Part shown: positions 31,159-44,100 of the stretch, in pieces
Layout: each line of letters begins with the position of its first letter
Position numbering within the stretch: position 1 is the first letter of the stretch
From: Synaphobranchus kaupii
Lineage: Eukaryota; Chordata; Actinopteri; Anguilliformes; Synaphobranchidae
Assembly (NCBI GenBank): GCA_029718625.1
Contig: CM056380.1
Coordinates: 43,571,689 to 43,635,688 of the forward strand
Direction of reading: 5' to 3'
DNA length: 64,000 nt
Notes under the pieces: model-generated
What the model was told of the DNA's origin: nothing
What the model saw: only the letters and a program-made list of their open reading frames with translations
Database searches by the model: none
Made by a program: the position numbers and the translations under genes

Positions 31159-33238
31159 GTTCATGTAAATTGTTATGTGTTAAATAGCAACTGATTAAAA
31201 TAGTTAAAAAAAACTTAATATCATTGTATTTGTTTTCTTTAGTTATTTTTGGTGTAACTACTAAAAATAATTTTGATTGCACAGGGTCTTTAAGTAGATG
31301 GGAAATGGCTTGCATGAGTAGAGCATCAAGACAATGCTGTTGCTTTCTGGTAAATGAATAGCATGCATTCTTGCACAAGTTTACTTTCCCCAAGAAGAGC
31401 ATAAAATGTCTTTCAAACCCTGCACTATATCTATAGTACCTTAAGCCACCCCCCAACGATCAATCTGATGAGACACATTTTTAAGATTATTGCCGACGGT
31501 ATGTCCAAGAGAAGTACTAGCAAATATTATCTTTGTCTGACCGTCCGTGAACATGAGCGATCGTACGTTTTAGAACTGCAAACCCACCCGTACACAACCC
31601 CCCCTCCCCCCCAAACAGTAGAGAACTTATGTGCAGAGGCAATGCTGTGATTTGCATGTACTATTTGAAAATCTGTGGTATAAATACACTTAAGCCATTG
31701 AGTATTCTTTAGGCATCCTGCACTCAATACGGCTACAGAGAAAAGACTGGAACCTATATTGTATTAAGTATGCACGTGCAGTAGCTAAAAATATAATTGC
31801 CGATTTAGTACAAATCTCGTGTATGCACGTACATGAAAGGCAGAGCACACACGCACTCCGATATCACGATATGTCCATGCAGTGCTTTCATGTAGTGTTT
31901 CAGAAAATATTTCAAAATCTTCAAAAAAAAAATTCAATTTCTCAAATCACTTCTCATTTTGCAGTCACGCAGTTCGTACAGCTCTATCCAATAAGAATAT
32001 AATCCGTCCAAGCGATTTTTTCATCATTTTGGTCGTGCCGTTGGGCTGGTGTTACTGGGAAGTGAAGCACACAGTCTGTGTCAAAAGCTGACACCCCTCT
32101 GTCTGCAACAGCCTTCAAGGCATACGCTTTCTTAAACGCGGAAACTGTGAGTGATGGCAAGGATTTTTACAGTGGATGAAAAGAGTCAATAATTCTCTTA
32201 ATTGCTGGACTGTTCTCCTGCTTTTTCATTGCAAATTGTTACATTTTTCTATTATTACTGTTCATCAAATAGTATTAGTAAAGTGCAAGACAATATTTAC
32301 CCAAGTCATTTGTAAACACAAAAGGATGCATTGTCATTGAATGTTGGAAACCAGCTGTTAAGCTTTAAACTCAATTCGCCTCAAATTAACTTGCTGTGTA
32401 TCGATCATAAATACAGCAATGGCTGACAACCATTTCTTTAGTACAGAATCTGCTGTTACGTGCTTTCATTTCTGCATTTGGAGTGAAGATGGAGTGATCT
32501 TTTCTTTTCATTAAATGGACCGGTATGTCAGTTTTGCTGGCTTCTTATTACTGCCACTGAACGTACTTAACTCACCCAGTGACTCAATATATTTGAGGAG
32601 TTGCAAATTCTGGATTCTATGCTTGTACAAACAGTGAATTGGCCTTTCGCGTAGCAAAAAAATAAAATACACTTTAAAGTGTTTCACACCACATCAAGTA
32701 CTTAATTTAATTCCTAGGCCCATACCTATGTACCTTTTTTCATTTTAGGTTCCTTGGTTTGACTAACTTACTGTTGTGGCCATTTTGTGCACTCGAGCCG
32801 TCATTGTATTCCTGTGAATGTCAATTATCCACAGCCAAACTGTCATCAAATAAAATGTATGTGTATTTCAAAGAACTGAAATATCTGTTTTCTTCTGCCT
32901 CACACTGGGATGATTCTAATGTCACTAAAACTCTCACAGCTGGTGTTTAGACCTCTTAATTTGCTTTATGGACCTGCTTGCTCTGAGTGTGTTACTTTAT
33001 TTTTTGGGGGGGCTTAATGCAGAACAAGCCTAAACCATTTAATTTATACACTGAACTGACAGTCAGCAAATTGAACACCAGAGCTGCATACATACCTGGG
33101 CTGTTCTGCTTTATGACCACAACTAGATCAAACCTGAACGGTGCTTGCAAACTACACATAGTGTCATAGCAACATAAAAATGAGTAAGCAAAAGTGACCA
33201 ATCCAGCTTGGAGGTGGGTAGGCCTACTATAAGGGAAG
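31159..33238. other. No gene; unique AT-rich DNA
   Basis: I see no exon, RNA gene or recognisable repeat. Short frames here have no family features. Confidence 0.5.
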
Positions 33239-33279
33239 TATCCCTAAACTGTTAACAGTACTGTTACAGTTTAGGGATA
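33239..33279. repeat. 41-bp near-perfect palindrome
   Basis: TATCCCTAAACTG, then the self-complementary core TTAACAGTACTGTTA, then CAGTTTAGGGATA. The arms pair completely. Confidence 0.9.
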
Positions 33280-33402
33280 GTACTGTTACATTTGTGTTTC
33301 ACTGGAGACCCTAAATTCTGAATAACAATACTAGTACACATATCATGCGATAGTCCAGGGCTTTGCAACCACAAAGGATCGTAGTTTGGCGTGCCCAATC
33401 AT

Positions 33403-33629
33403 ATACAAACCCCAATTCCAAAAAAAGTTGTGACAGTATGTAAAATGCACATAAAAGTAGAAAGCAGTGATTTGTAAATTCTCTTTTCCATATATTTAAT
33501 TGAAAACAGGACAAAGAAAAGATATTTAATGTTTTACCTTATCAACTTTATAGATTTTTGTTAATATACGCTAATTCCGAATTTGATGCCTGCAACACGT
33601 TCCAAAAAAGTTTGAATTGGGGTTCGTAT
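33403..33629. mobile_element. MITE with ATACAAACCCCAATTC ends
   Basis: Left ATACAAACCCCAATTC and right GAATTGGGGTTCGTAT are reverse complements at 15 of 16 bases. The interior (TATGTAAAATGCACATAAAA; ATTTGATGCCTGCAACA) matches each arm of the larger fold-back element at 47758-48249. Confidence 0.85.
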
Positions 33630-33639
33630 ATCAGCACTC

Positions 33640-34025
33640 ATTTCTGGATCCTCCGCTATTGATTTGGGAGAGTGCAGGCCAGCATGTGCGCTCCTTCAAA
33701 GCATGCGATGCCAAGCACCACTTCTTGTCACACCACAGCTGAGGAGTCAGGCTTGCACGGAGACGAGTGGAGGAAGACACTTCGCGTGCAGCACAACAGG
33801 CTGACTTGCAGGCCGCTCGTCGTCCAGCAGGTGCCGTTAAAGAGCGGTGAGGCACGGATCCCTGCCAGTCGGACCCTCGCTAACCCTGGGAGATGCTGTG
33901 GCTCTTCAGTGCTACCGGGTACAGTTGGCCACTGGCACACCCGGGATTCTATCCCAGACTGCGGTGTCCAGGCATCCAGTAGAGCTAGAAGGGTACCTTA
34001 ACTAGGAGAGCCATCTAGCTGCCCT
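33640..34025. repeat. Interspersed repeat copy B
   Basis: About 385 bases sharing ordered blocks with 54110-54480: TTGGGAGAGTGCAGGCCAGC, GCCAAGCACCACTTCTT, CAGGCTGACTTGCAGG, CAGCAGG, GGATCCCTGCC, and ACTGGCAC. Copies differ by many substitutions and small indels, so the family is old. Name and mechanism unknown. Short open frames inside are not genes. Confidence 0.75.
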
Positions 34026-37000
34026 GGTTGCAAACTATTGCAATGCTCTGTTACATACTAAACCAAATGACCGCCATAATATGTTCAATGAGAGGTTACA
34101 TCGGAAAACAACCCATATAACCTAAACAGAGTAAACATTATTACATGCCAAGTATACAACTTCTCAAGAAACCATGAAAGATTGGTTCAACACACGTGGA
34201 AGAAGATTGGATTGGGATCTATCCAGGGTCATCATTTGTTTGGAAATCATTTTGAGCCTAGATGGGTGAATGGCCTATATCTGAAAAGACACATAAACAT
34301 TGTATTTACAGTGGGAACAAAGTCGATCAAGCTTTGATAATTTCTGTTTGCAGCTTGAAGATTGAAGGCCGAAGGCCAGCATGCACATTGCTATGTTACA
34401 ACACTGCCACCCAGTGGACGATTTAGCTTAACCATTATGAAGAATCCGAAATCCCAGGTCTTTGTTTTGAATTTGCCTTTGAGACATTTTATTTAATCTT
34501 TTTCCTCTCCCTCAGACTCCAGCCGCTTTTTATAATGTGATGATTCAATCAGATTTCAGTTTCATAGTTTTATAAATTACTTCCCATCCTGAGTTGCTTT
34601 CATAATTTGAATTAAGGTTATCAGGTATGACCACCATGCTTTGATTTTGGAGTGGGGGCATTGCAAATGTTGATAGACCAGAGAATTAAGACTTCAATAA
34701 AACAAATATCTTTTACATAAAAGAAAAAAAAAAGTTTTTTACAAAGAATTAGTCAATGATCATTTGCGTCATACTCACTTTACTCTTTTTGCGCAAGGTT
34801 CCTTAGCTCAGTCAGTCCCGTAAAAGTGTTCAAATGAGGAAAGGATGGTAATAAAGGATGGTTCCCTGGGATAAAAGGATCTGCTAAGAAATTTAATAAC
34901 GTCACTGTTCATTCACAGTCAACTGGCTAAAACATGAAGTAGCTAGCATGAGTGTACTGTCAATCCTCCAAAACGGAAGATAGGCTAGTCTTTGTACCAG
35001 AGCACACAAGAGGGGGAAAACTGCCATTGGTCCAATTCCAAATAAAATAGAACTGTAAGCAAATGTACAAATGTGAAAAAGTCTAAATTTCAGTGAAAGC
35101 TTTGGCCAAGGGCCCATTTGCGGGTAGTTGGCACAGATTTAAAAACTCCTTTAGTCCTTTTCTATATTGAGGAATAATTTCATTTTAAGGATGAAATGCT
35201 TTTCTCTGGTCCCAGGGGAGTCACAGGATCTACTGCTTTGTGCTTGAATCTTAAAACCAGCAACCAAAGACCCAAAGAAACCAAGTCAGGTGGGTATACA
35301 ACTCTTTAACTTCTTTAAGCAAAAACCAGAAGCCTGCTGATATCCATAATCAGTGTTGCATACCCCTGATGTAGAAGATGAAGTTGGTCCGTTGGTATTG
35401 CTCTATTACTGCTCCTCTGTGTTGTAACACGCTGGTATTATCTGGTATTGAGCCTTGACTGTGCCAGTGATAACTGTGGCTGGCAGCTCCACAGTTACTG
35501 ACCCCCCAGTTGAGGTAGGGTTTGAGTCAAATGGTTGCCCCTGCAACTCATTCAGAACCCCTGGAATTAATGTCCCAAGATATTCCAATAGAGGAAAAGG
35601 TCACCCACCTTTTTTTTAGTGGTGGAGATATTTTTTAAATTGTGATAACAGAATAGCCACGTGATTAGCCTACTCTAGTGCCTGGTCCAATGGCAATCTT
35701 GCCCATTTTTCTTGTATTCCGTAGACTTATGCAAGCTTTCAGCAGTGTTTTCTATTTATACATTTTACAGCAAAATGGGTTAGCAGAACTGTGAGCTGGC
35801 ATTATTTCACAAGTTAGTCCTTTAAATGGCTTTCCCTCTTATAAGGAAACATAGATAAATCAGTAAATGAATTGCATTGGCTTTGACCAAGGAGTTCTCT
35901 CTGCACTTCGCAAGGAAATGGTGTCGCTTAATTGCGTTTAGCTTAATCGCACTCATTAACGATCAAACAAAGGGAATGTGAAACTAAACATGGACACTTC
36001 TGACTCGATAACTGTACGCATTTCAATGTGAGTGTGTTATTTTAATTTATCACAAGTGTGTTAAAAAAGTGCCTCTCAACCCTTTTACAGGTCAGGGCTT
36101 TACTTTTACGGGGGGAGACGGTGGCGAGCGGCAGCAGAAACGGGAGAGGTAGGTAAAATATTACGAATACACAGATCCGTGGAACTGCAGTAGTTGCTAC
36201 GGCAATTTCGAGGGCCAGCTTGCTGTAAAAATGCTCTCCAGTTACAACGTGCTCCCGCCCACACTGCTACTCCAGAGAGCGCTGAAACGCGGGAGTTGCT
36301 GTGCTCCGTCCACCAATAAAACGGTTTGCGGGAAAGTGGGGGCTTGACACGTTCTCAGGTATTTGCGGCGCATTAGCCTTTGGTAGCACGTTTTCACGTC
36401 GTCGCTCCCCGTTTCGCCACCTTACATCAGTACTTTCATATACTATTGTTGTTTATTTGTTTAACAGACACCCTTATCCAGGTAATAAGATGATAAGATA
36501 TGGCTGTAGTGTTTGTATAGCCCTCTGGGTAGAATGAGAGAGATAAAATAGGCCTGATTGTTTACACCTCCATTCACTCCCTTTTTGATTGTCGGCTACG
36601 CAGTCAAACTGAGGGGTGCAATGAGAATGGCACTTTTTATGACTGAAGCTCAGAGACTTCGTGGCAGGGCTGCGGGATGAAATTCAGGAGCCGGCACCAA
36701 ATTACATTATTATATTTTTCCCAGGCCCGGCCGGGATAGTAGCCTACTGTTACCACCAGTTCACAGACCATTGGGCCCCTGCTCCAGGGCCCAGGATAAC
36801 ATGCCCGGTTAACTGCTCCAGCCCCCCGACTGCAGGCCTGCTTGGCGGGCCAGATTACATAGCAATTGTGGGTTAATTATATGTGGGGTTAAGAGGCCAG
36901 AAATGCAGTTTCAAAGAAAATACAGTGGTATTAGGCATATTTTATTCTGTTCAGATTTAAAATGATACTTCCTGCTATAGGATGATTTGGTGTTGCTCAC

Positions 37001-37739
37001 ATCATGGAGACCATGTTTCCTGCATGAGTAACATTGCAGTTACATTTTAACCAGTCAGCGATGTGACCATTTAGTGGTCTGACAATCAAAAGTGAACTTG
37101 AAGTGAATATCCATAAAGAGCAGACATGCTATGTCAGCCATCCAACTCTCTTGGTTAGAACTGAAATATTTTACATCAAATAGAAATTGTATTATTTCCT
37201 GTTTATACATTTGAAAAAAATGTCTTTATGAATACTTTAAAAGGATAAACACTATAAAAACATAATAATAATAATTTACTTCATTATTGTAGTACTTTTA
37301 CAATTTCATTAGGCTGCAAAGTATTGGCAACATATCAAGATGCACAGTAACTCATTATGAGAGCATTGCTCCTGTCAGCTGTCATTGATGCCTAAACAAA
37401 AATCAGAGGTGCAAAATTGGTCTCATTAATCTTAAAAAATTATGAGGAAATTTCAATGCAAGAAAAACATGATTGCACAGGATCTTTAACCCTGACTGTA
37501 ACAGGACACGGTCAGGGATTCAAGGATTATCAGGGCCACGGTCTTCAACTTCAGCCAAAGAAGTCTTTTAGCACAATATCCAGTATGGATAACAAATATT
37601 ATATCACAATTTCTTTGATGTAGTTTGCGGTAATCTGTGTTTTGTTCAGGACTGTCACAAGACTGATTTGCATATTATAGGTTATTTCACCATTTCAATT
37701 ATTTGAAGACGTGAAAATGTCAGCGATCTAAGTGTATTG

Positions 37740-38330
37740 TAAGACGCAGTGGAGGAGGTTGTGTTCATTTGGTCTGATAGCCTGTCGCTACAGTCATCCC
37801 CAGCAGATCTACTGTGCATTAGCCCGCTTAAACATACCCTGCTAATTCTTGACCCATCCCGCGCTTTGATTCAAAACCTCCCCTCTAAAAGTCATGTCGC
37901 GCCCATCAATACGAAACGCCGTCATCATCAAATTCCCCCAGACAAACGGGCGTAATTACTGGAATTAGCCGTGCTATTTTGTCATTAGCCTCCTCATTGA
38001 AAGCGGCAATAAAAAAAAAGATAAATAAAGGAAATGATGGCTGTCTACAGGGAACTTGAGGAAGCGCACCCACCCCCCGACGTCTAATTCAACGTTTAAT
38101 ACTATAATGTAGTCCTGCTCGGGGCTCTGTAGCCGTGATTGTTCTGATTGGTATTGTGCATGCTGATGGCTTTGGCTGGGGAAAGTCAACATGAATATAA
38201 ATGCACTTTGTTAGCATTATGATGGAAATGGCAGCTCGCCTTTTAATGCCTTATTTTACAACATTGATTATAGGGTGGGGATTCAAATAAACGAGCCCCA
38301 AACAATGAGACGCAATCAGGACTTTATAAG
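37740..38330. promoter_or_regulatory. Candidate conserved non-coding regulatory block
   Basis: Complex, non-repetitive DNA of mixed base composition with clustered homeodomain-type cores, for example GGCGTAATTACTGGAATTAG and TTTGTCATTAGCCTCC, TGATTG sites, and no coding frame. This resembles vertebrate conserved non-coding elements, but conservation cannot be seen from one sequence. Confidence 0.3.
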
Positions 38331-39179
38331 TCGGTGAAAAGCCAGAGGACAGATAAATGAATACACCATACATATGTGGCCTATTGAAATTATATATATA
38401 AGTGACACATTACGCATGATTTGGCTAGGGCACATTGTGTCTAAATGAGAAAGAAAGAAAAATAATCTTAACGTGTAATTTGGTTCCGATTTTTTGTTTT
38501 CACAAATGCGACACTCAATCTTTCAACATTATAAAGGGTAATATTTAGCAGTCTACCCTTTTTCTCTCTTAAATGAAGTGAGAAAAGAGTGTTTCTTTTT
38601 TTGCATGAACAGATGACAGGCCTCCTGTATGACTGTGGGTCTGAAATACAAATTACCAACAAGGCCTGACTGGAGGAACTTGTCGGCTATAGCAAATCTA
38701 CCAACGTCTATGAATACGAAACAAAGTTAAATTACAAAATTAAAAAGAAGGGTAGATACAATACACTTTCAAAAATAAGAGTAAAATAATAAACAACAAT
38801 CTATGATTAAAGAAGGAAAGGATACTGGGAAATATACAGGGACTCTTGTACAGGGGCATTTATTACAAACCCATTAGCTTATATTAAGCTTTGTTATAAG
38901 AATATGAAAGGATATCTGTGTTAATGTGATTTCTGTATATAAAAGAGCCATAACTCAACATATTATGCTGTGTCTTGTATTTAAAAAAACCGTATACAGT
39001 TGGCAAGCCAGAAATGTAAAGACACAAAGAACCGTAATTACCTCTCCAAACATTCCGCAAAAGTATTTTAAATAAAGGGGAAGCACAAGTGGCTCCCACC
39101 CACATCACACGGTGAACTGCAAAATACATCTGGGAGATAGACTGCAAAACAACCCAAACAGACCTGTTTGAGTCATGTA

Positions 39180-39224
39180 AGATTGTGTAACATTACTGAA
39201 GCTTTCGGTAATGTTACACAATCT
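39180..39224. repeat. 45-bp inverted repeat
   Basis: AGATTGTGTAACATTAC, a centre of TGAAGCTTTCG, then GTAATGTTACACAATCT. The 17-base arms are perfect reverse complements, with an AAGCTT core. Confidence 0.9.
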
Positions 39225-40644
39225 AAGAATATTACAATTAGTAGGCTACAATTACGGGTGTCATAGTTGGGGGAATTGTGGAACTGACTACGCAGGGACC
39301 CAAAGATGTTCAAGAGATGGGAAGGGGCCCCACAGAGACTGCATATACTTTTGGGTTTGAGTTTACTTGCATGCCCTATTAGTTTGGATTAAATCCAGAC
39401 CACACTCACACCAACTTTGACCAAGAGTCCCATGGGGAAAATGCTTAATTGGCCACAGCATCACCCAGGGAGGGAGGAAGGCAGTTCACAGGGTAACCCC
39501 TGTCTCATCTTTCAGCAGTGGCTTCCATATAAATCCTCTGTGGTCTGCTTGTGCCTGCCGTGCCATGCAGTCCTCCAGCGCTACAGCTGCAGAAGCTCAA
39601 CGAGCATGTTCAAAGTGTGTAAAAGCATGGCGGCTGGCCATGATTGCATAATGGAGTTCCTTTTCGACTGTGAGCAGTGTTAATGACAATTCACTTTAAA
39701 TGAATCTGATTATTCCAACCTGAAGATTGAACTGAGGGGGGAAAAAAGTGTGATAAAGACAAATTTGCCCATAATATTGACCTTTAACGCTGACAGATAA
39801 ATGGAAGCCTGTTTTTTTTATGTATAGCCTACAGTTTATGTTGCATTTGTGAAACAAAAAATATTATTTGTTTTTATATCGTTAATACCGTATGTATGTT
39901 ATAGATGGGGATGAGGCTTTATGTTTAGCAAGGATTATGTTCTATACTTAAATCTAATAACCTACAATTCAGTTTCTAATACAAGACTGTGTAGGCCTCT
40001 AAATTATAACCTAAGCATGCCAGCAATGCATTCAGTGGCTGTTTATCATTTGGGAGGCACACACTGACATTCTCTAAATTAGGGATGGGCCATAAAAGAT
40101 ATCGATAATTATACAATATTTTTTAGTGCAACAACAATCACCGATTGGCTTTCTTTTCTTTGTTGTTATGAAAACCAGTCCGTATCCGGTCATGCAGCAT
40201 AGGCTATGTGCGAAACACATCACATGATCAAATGGAAGCTGCATGGCCTTGCTATTGATTGACTGTCATATAAACACCCAATAGGTGCGAGTGGTGATGT
40301 TTTCCCGTAAGTATTGGTTTGTAGGTTCACTACTGCATCGGGTATAAGCATCGAAAAAAATAGGAAATGTAGGCTACGTTACATGGCAGCCATGATTGGT
40401 TATTGTACTAAAAACATATTTCCGATTTTGCGTTCATAAAACAAACGTCTGGTGACTCCAATATCAAGGTAGAAGAGATTTTCTTTCTCTTTCTCCGTTG
40501 AATATAGTTTTACTTTGCTGCGGAGTAAATTGTGTTTACGGCACACTAGCGTTAGTTCAACAGAAGTAGGCCCACATCTACATCCGTATGCTAATTTTAA
40601 CACTTTAGACTATCAATGAAAAATAAACAGACTCACTTCACTTG

Positions 40645-40740
40645 TAGGATGGCAGCGTAGTTGCAAAGGAACTGGGCTTGTTACTCGGGTTGGTTAGAGG
40701 TTCAAATCCGTAATCGGCACTATGGTGTTTTAAGCAAAGT
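40645..40740 (+). mobile_element. Degenerate tRNA-derived SINE head
   Basis: GATGGCAGCGTAGTTGCAAA resembles a decayed polymerase III A box region; AACTGGGCTTGTTACTC and GGTTCAAATCC (40699-40709, a good B box) follow at the usual spacing. The order matches tRNA-type SINE heads common in fish. Too decayed to be a functional tRNA. Confidence 0.6.
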
Positions 40741-41033
40741 AAATAATGTAATTATAGTTTCCCATTAGGTTACCTATTAATAGTAACCCTGTGTGAAGTG
40801 TCTACAGAAAATTACAGCCGTGCTCAACTGTTGACTGGAAAAAATTCACATTTTCTCAGGTAATACTTTTATTTAACAGATGTCCTCTGGCGATACTGGT
40901 CCAGTGTTAATAGTACTTTGTTTAATGTAACGTATAAGTGTAACTGTTGCGTTCAGTCTATTGTGGTGCTGTGGTAATAGCGTACGGTCTATGGGTAATA
41001 GTCAGAAAGTGAAAGACACATTTGGTTAGACTT

Positions 41034-41039
41034 TTTATT
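41034..41039 (-). terminator. Poly(A) signal of the lipase gene
   Basis: AATAAA on the minus strand, 32 bases after the TGA stop, followed by a TGTGT-containing stretch. It predicts a very short 3' UTR, as in mammalian pancreatic lipase mRNAs. Confidence 0.85.
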
Positions 41040-41070
41040 GAAAGGTTATGACCGGCAGCCATTTTCCACC

Positions 41071-41143
41071 TCACACAGCTGGGCACAGAGGTACGGTCTG
41101 CAGCACTTCTTCACGCACGGTCTCAGAGCTACAGAACGAGAAA
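41071..41143 (-). CDS. pnlip: pnlip terminal exon: [12 protein letters not shown]
   Basis: 73 bases to the TGA stop, after a 1.9-kb intron. Acceptor CCCTATTTCAG. Encodes [20 protein letters not shown] followed by PAV and stop; the two cysteines keep the family spacing, and three residues extend past the usual terminal Cys. Confidence 0.92.
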
Positions 41144-44100
41144 CTGAAATAGGGAGAGGAGGAGGAGAGAAAAATCAATGCAATGTCTCAATATCCATAA
41201 TAGATGTAGCAAAACTGCCCCCTAGTGCTTGCATTAGGTTACTCTCAAAGGGGTGCTGCTTTTTAAAGGCTTTCATGTTGTTTTTCATGTCGTTTCACGC
41301 TTTCTTATATCATACTGTATTTGACTGTTGCGCCATCTCTGCAGACACATCTTGATTCCCTTCTCATCCCCACATCCAAACACTTCTACCTGTTGTACTA
41401 GTTCAGTTTATGGTATTTTGATGGTTTTAGGTATTTTTCCTAGGGTTTGTTACAGATGTAATGTAGACCTACTGCATGTCTGTATTCAGGATTTGTATTT
41501 TGGTTCTTTGTTAGCATAGTTAATTTGCATAGTTAAATAGCATAGCTTTAGTGATGCTACATATGCACTCACTGGTCTGAGAATGTTGTTCACCAGGTCT
41601 GGCACTTACTAATATAAATCAGGTGAAAGCACTTATGTTCTCTTCCATTGTAAGTCACTCAGGATAAGTGAGTCCGTTAAATTAATGTAATGTTATGTGA
41701 CAGTTATGGGGTTTCTAACTCTTCTCCCGCACAAATGCACGCACATTTTCTTTGATTTTGGGCAAGTGTTGCACACGCAATGATGCAGCATGCATGCACT
41801 TTGGGGTCCTAAGAGTAATGTAATGTACAGTAAAGCTTATTGTTTTAATGAAGTGAATGGAAGCACTGTCCACTCTACTCCTTGTTTAACTTTAAAATTG
41901 TTTCGCACTTGCAATTCTGTGAACTGGTCCATGGAGCTTTCCATTCAAGTGAAGTGAATGAGTCATGTACAGTGTGATTCAGATTATCTCTGTCTATTTC
42001 AACAACCTGTTAGTTTTCACATTATGGCATGCCATTCCATGGCCTAAAATATAAGCTTGTGCTCAGTTGCACACAGTGTGCTTCTACAAGATTACAGTGT
42101 GATGTGGCTGTCAAGGCAACCTTCGTCATGAAAGAGGGGTTTTGGGTTTTAGATAATTTGTCTGTGGGAAGCTCCAGTTTCATCTTGTTATCTTGCAGCG
42201 TGTTAACCACTGCCAAGCTTTCTTCATTTCACTGGTCTTATTAGGGGCCTGTGTGTATGAACAGTGTTCTGTAGAGCAGTTTCATGGTATAAAGCATGAG
42301 CAATGCACTGTATGTTTCCCTTGAATCGGGCCTATGGTTGGTTAATTTGTGTTTGTGTATATGTATAATCATACAATATACATGTATGTTCTGCTTTTGC
42401 TTTCTGGTCTATAACCAATAATACTGTTCATGTAACAAGATAAAAAACTGCACTTGAAGTTTGAATAGATTAAAGTGATGGTGTCCATGTAAAGAGGGCA
42501 ATTTGGTGCTGACAGAGAACAGATGCAGGCGGATTAAATTGACTCAATTGTTCCACTCTAGGTCATGAAAACCCTGGGCCTGCTTTTGATGATTGACTGA
42601 CCAATGCCAGGCGACCAAAAGTTCTTCTCAATCATTCGCTACAGTTGAGACATTAAAGAGCTACATTGGAATAAAGACCAGGAACCAGTGGACCTGCAGG
42701 TGAATGGCACTGACATAAATTGAGATCTTAGAATTATAGGGTTTTATATCTGGAATTGTTTTGAGATATCAAGTGTTAGAAAGTCCCTTGTCAGAGCAAT
42801 GTTTTGCATTGGATTTATTCTAATTTTAACAGTTTTAAAAGTCATGTCCATTGTTTAATGTATTTTATAGAAAAAACATTAAAAAGAGTTTACTTTTATA
42901 ACAAGATGGAACCCTTCGTTCTAAGCTCTCAATATTGCAACTTTCTTAAAGCATGAGTCCAAGCTGCCACAAGGGTTCGCATTTGTACAATGAAATTCTT
43001 GTCATTGGTCGTCCAGAGGTAATGGCAGCTGTTCTACCAGCTGGCGTTGTGGGAGTGAGGTTTTAGGCAGAGGGGGGTACGTACATGTGCCTGTCCTTTC
43101 CTCGCTGTACAATGATCTTCTCAGCACCAAGCTTGGGGAACATAGGGTTGATGACGTTGTTGTTCCAGATGAACTTCATTTTGGTCACTTCGCCCACGTC
43201 CTTCTCCACGTCGATGTAGACTTCGTAAGTGTTGCGAGGGTTAAGGATACCCCTGTGAAGATTAGAATGTCAATCTGTATCACTGGATCAAGGGGAAAAA
43301 AACTGGAATGTAATGAAAAATGACACAATCATGTACAAGTTGGGCATTGGGACTAGTCTGTCAACACTGCTCTGTACATCCATGAGGTTTATAGTTAAAG
43401 GGTTGGATGCATGTGAAGTTGAACAAAATCAAAGGGTACGTACTTTTGGACCTGATACTGCCTAGTGTTGCCTTGGGTCCCGAATATAGCCACACTCATA
43501 GACCCAGTCAGGAGCAGCGCACGGTCAGCTGTGATCGTAACCGTCACTTTGTAGCGATATCCTGGAACCAGAAAAAGGTGACACTACTGTGCGGAGCCAT
43601 TCAATATGCATCAATACCTTGTTGTTTTTTAATGAAGGTGGAATGATTGCCATTAGTTCTAGTTACTAAAAGAATATAAGACTTTGATGAAGGACAGGCA
43701 TGTCTGAAACATAAGTCAGCGACAATAAAAGTACTAAATATAAAAAATAAAAAAAACATTGTTTTTTCCTCTTTCTTCACTGCTCAAAAATACTCTATAT
43801 ACCACATTGAATTGGTGTTTCTATTGCCCCAACATGGTGTTTTTAGCCTTTTATCACATATACTATTACTTGTAACAGAATGTAATTATGTTGCGTAATG
43901 TTATGTTGTAATGCTTGGTGATAAAGTACAGCAGGTACGACTATTATTACTGTTACGAAGTCAACTGCTTAGAGGCTACCATTTTGCAGAGGGCTATGCA
44001 AGAGTGACTGTAAAAAAAAACGTTTTCCCGCTGGTGCAAACACATACGTTCAAAAGGCTTGGCTTTGCCAGTGTTCAGGTAGAACTTCAGCTTCTCCGCC

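Larger units (their letters stand above)
34026..41030. other. Intergenic DNA between HSPA12A and the lipase gene, no gene seen
   Basis: Mostly unique sequence. Inside lie a probable SINE tail at about 36449-36486, a complex stretch at 37740-38330 and another at 35880-35990 that look like candidate conserved regulatory DNA, a palindrome at 39180-39224, a possible MITE start at 40081 (AGGGATGGGCCATAAAAG) and a tRNA-type SINE at 40645-40740. None of the short frames shows a protein family. Confidence 0.5.

Noticed and set aside
40645..40740. Functional tRNA gene
   Set aside because: Only the B box is good; the A box and cloverleaf pairing are degraded, fitting a SINE head.
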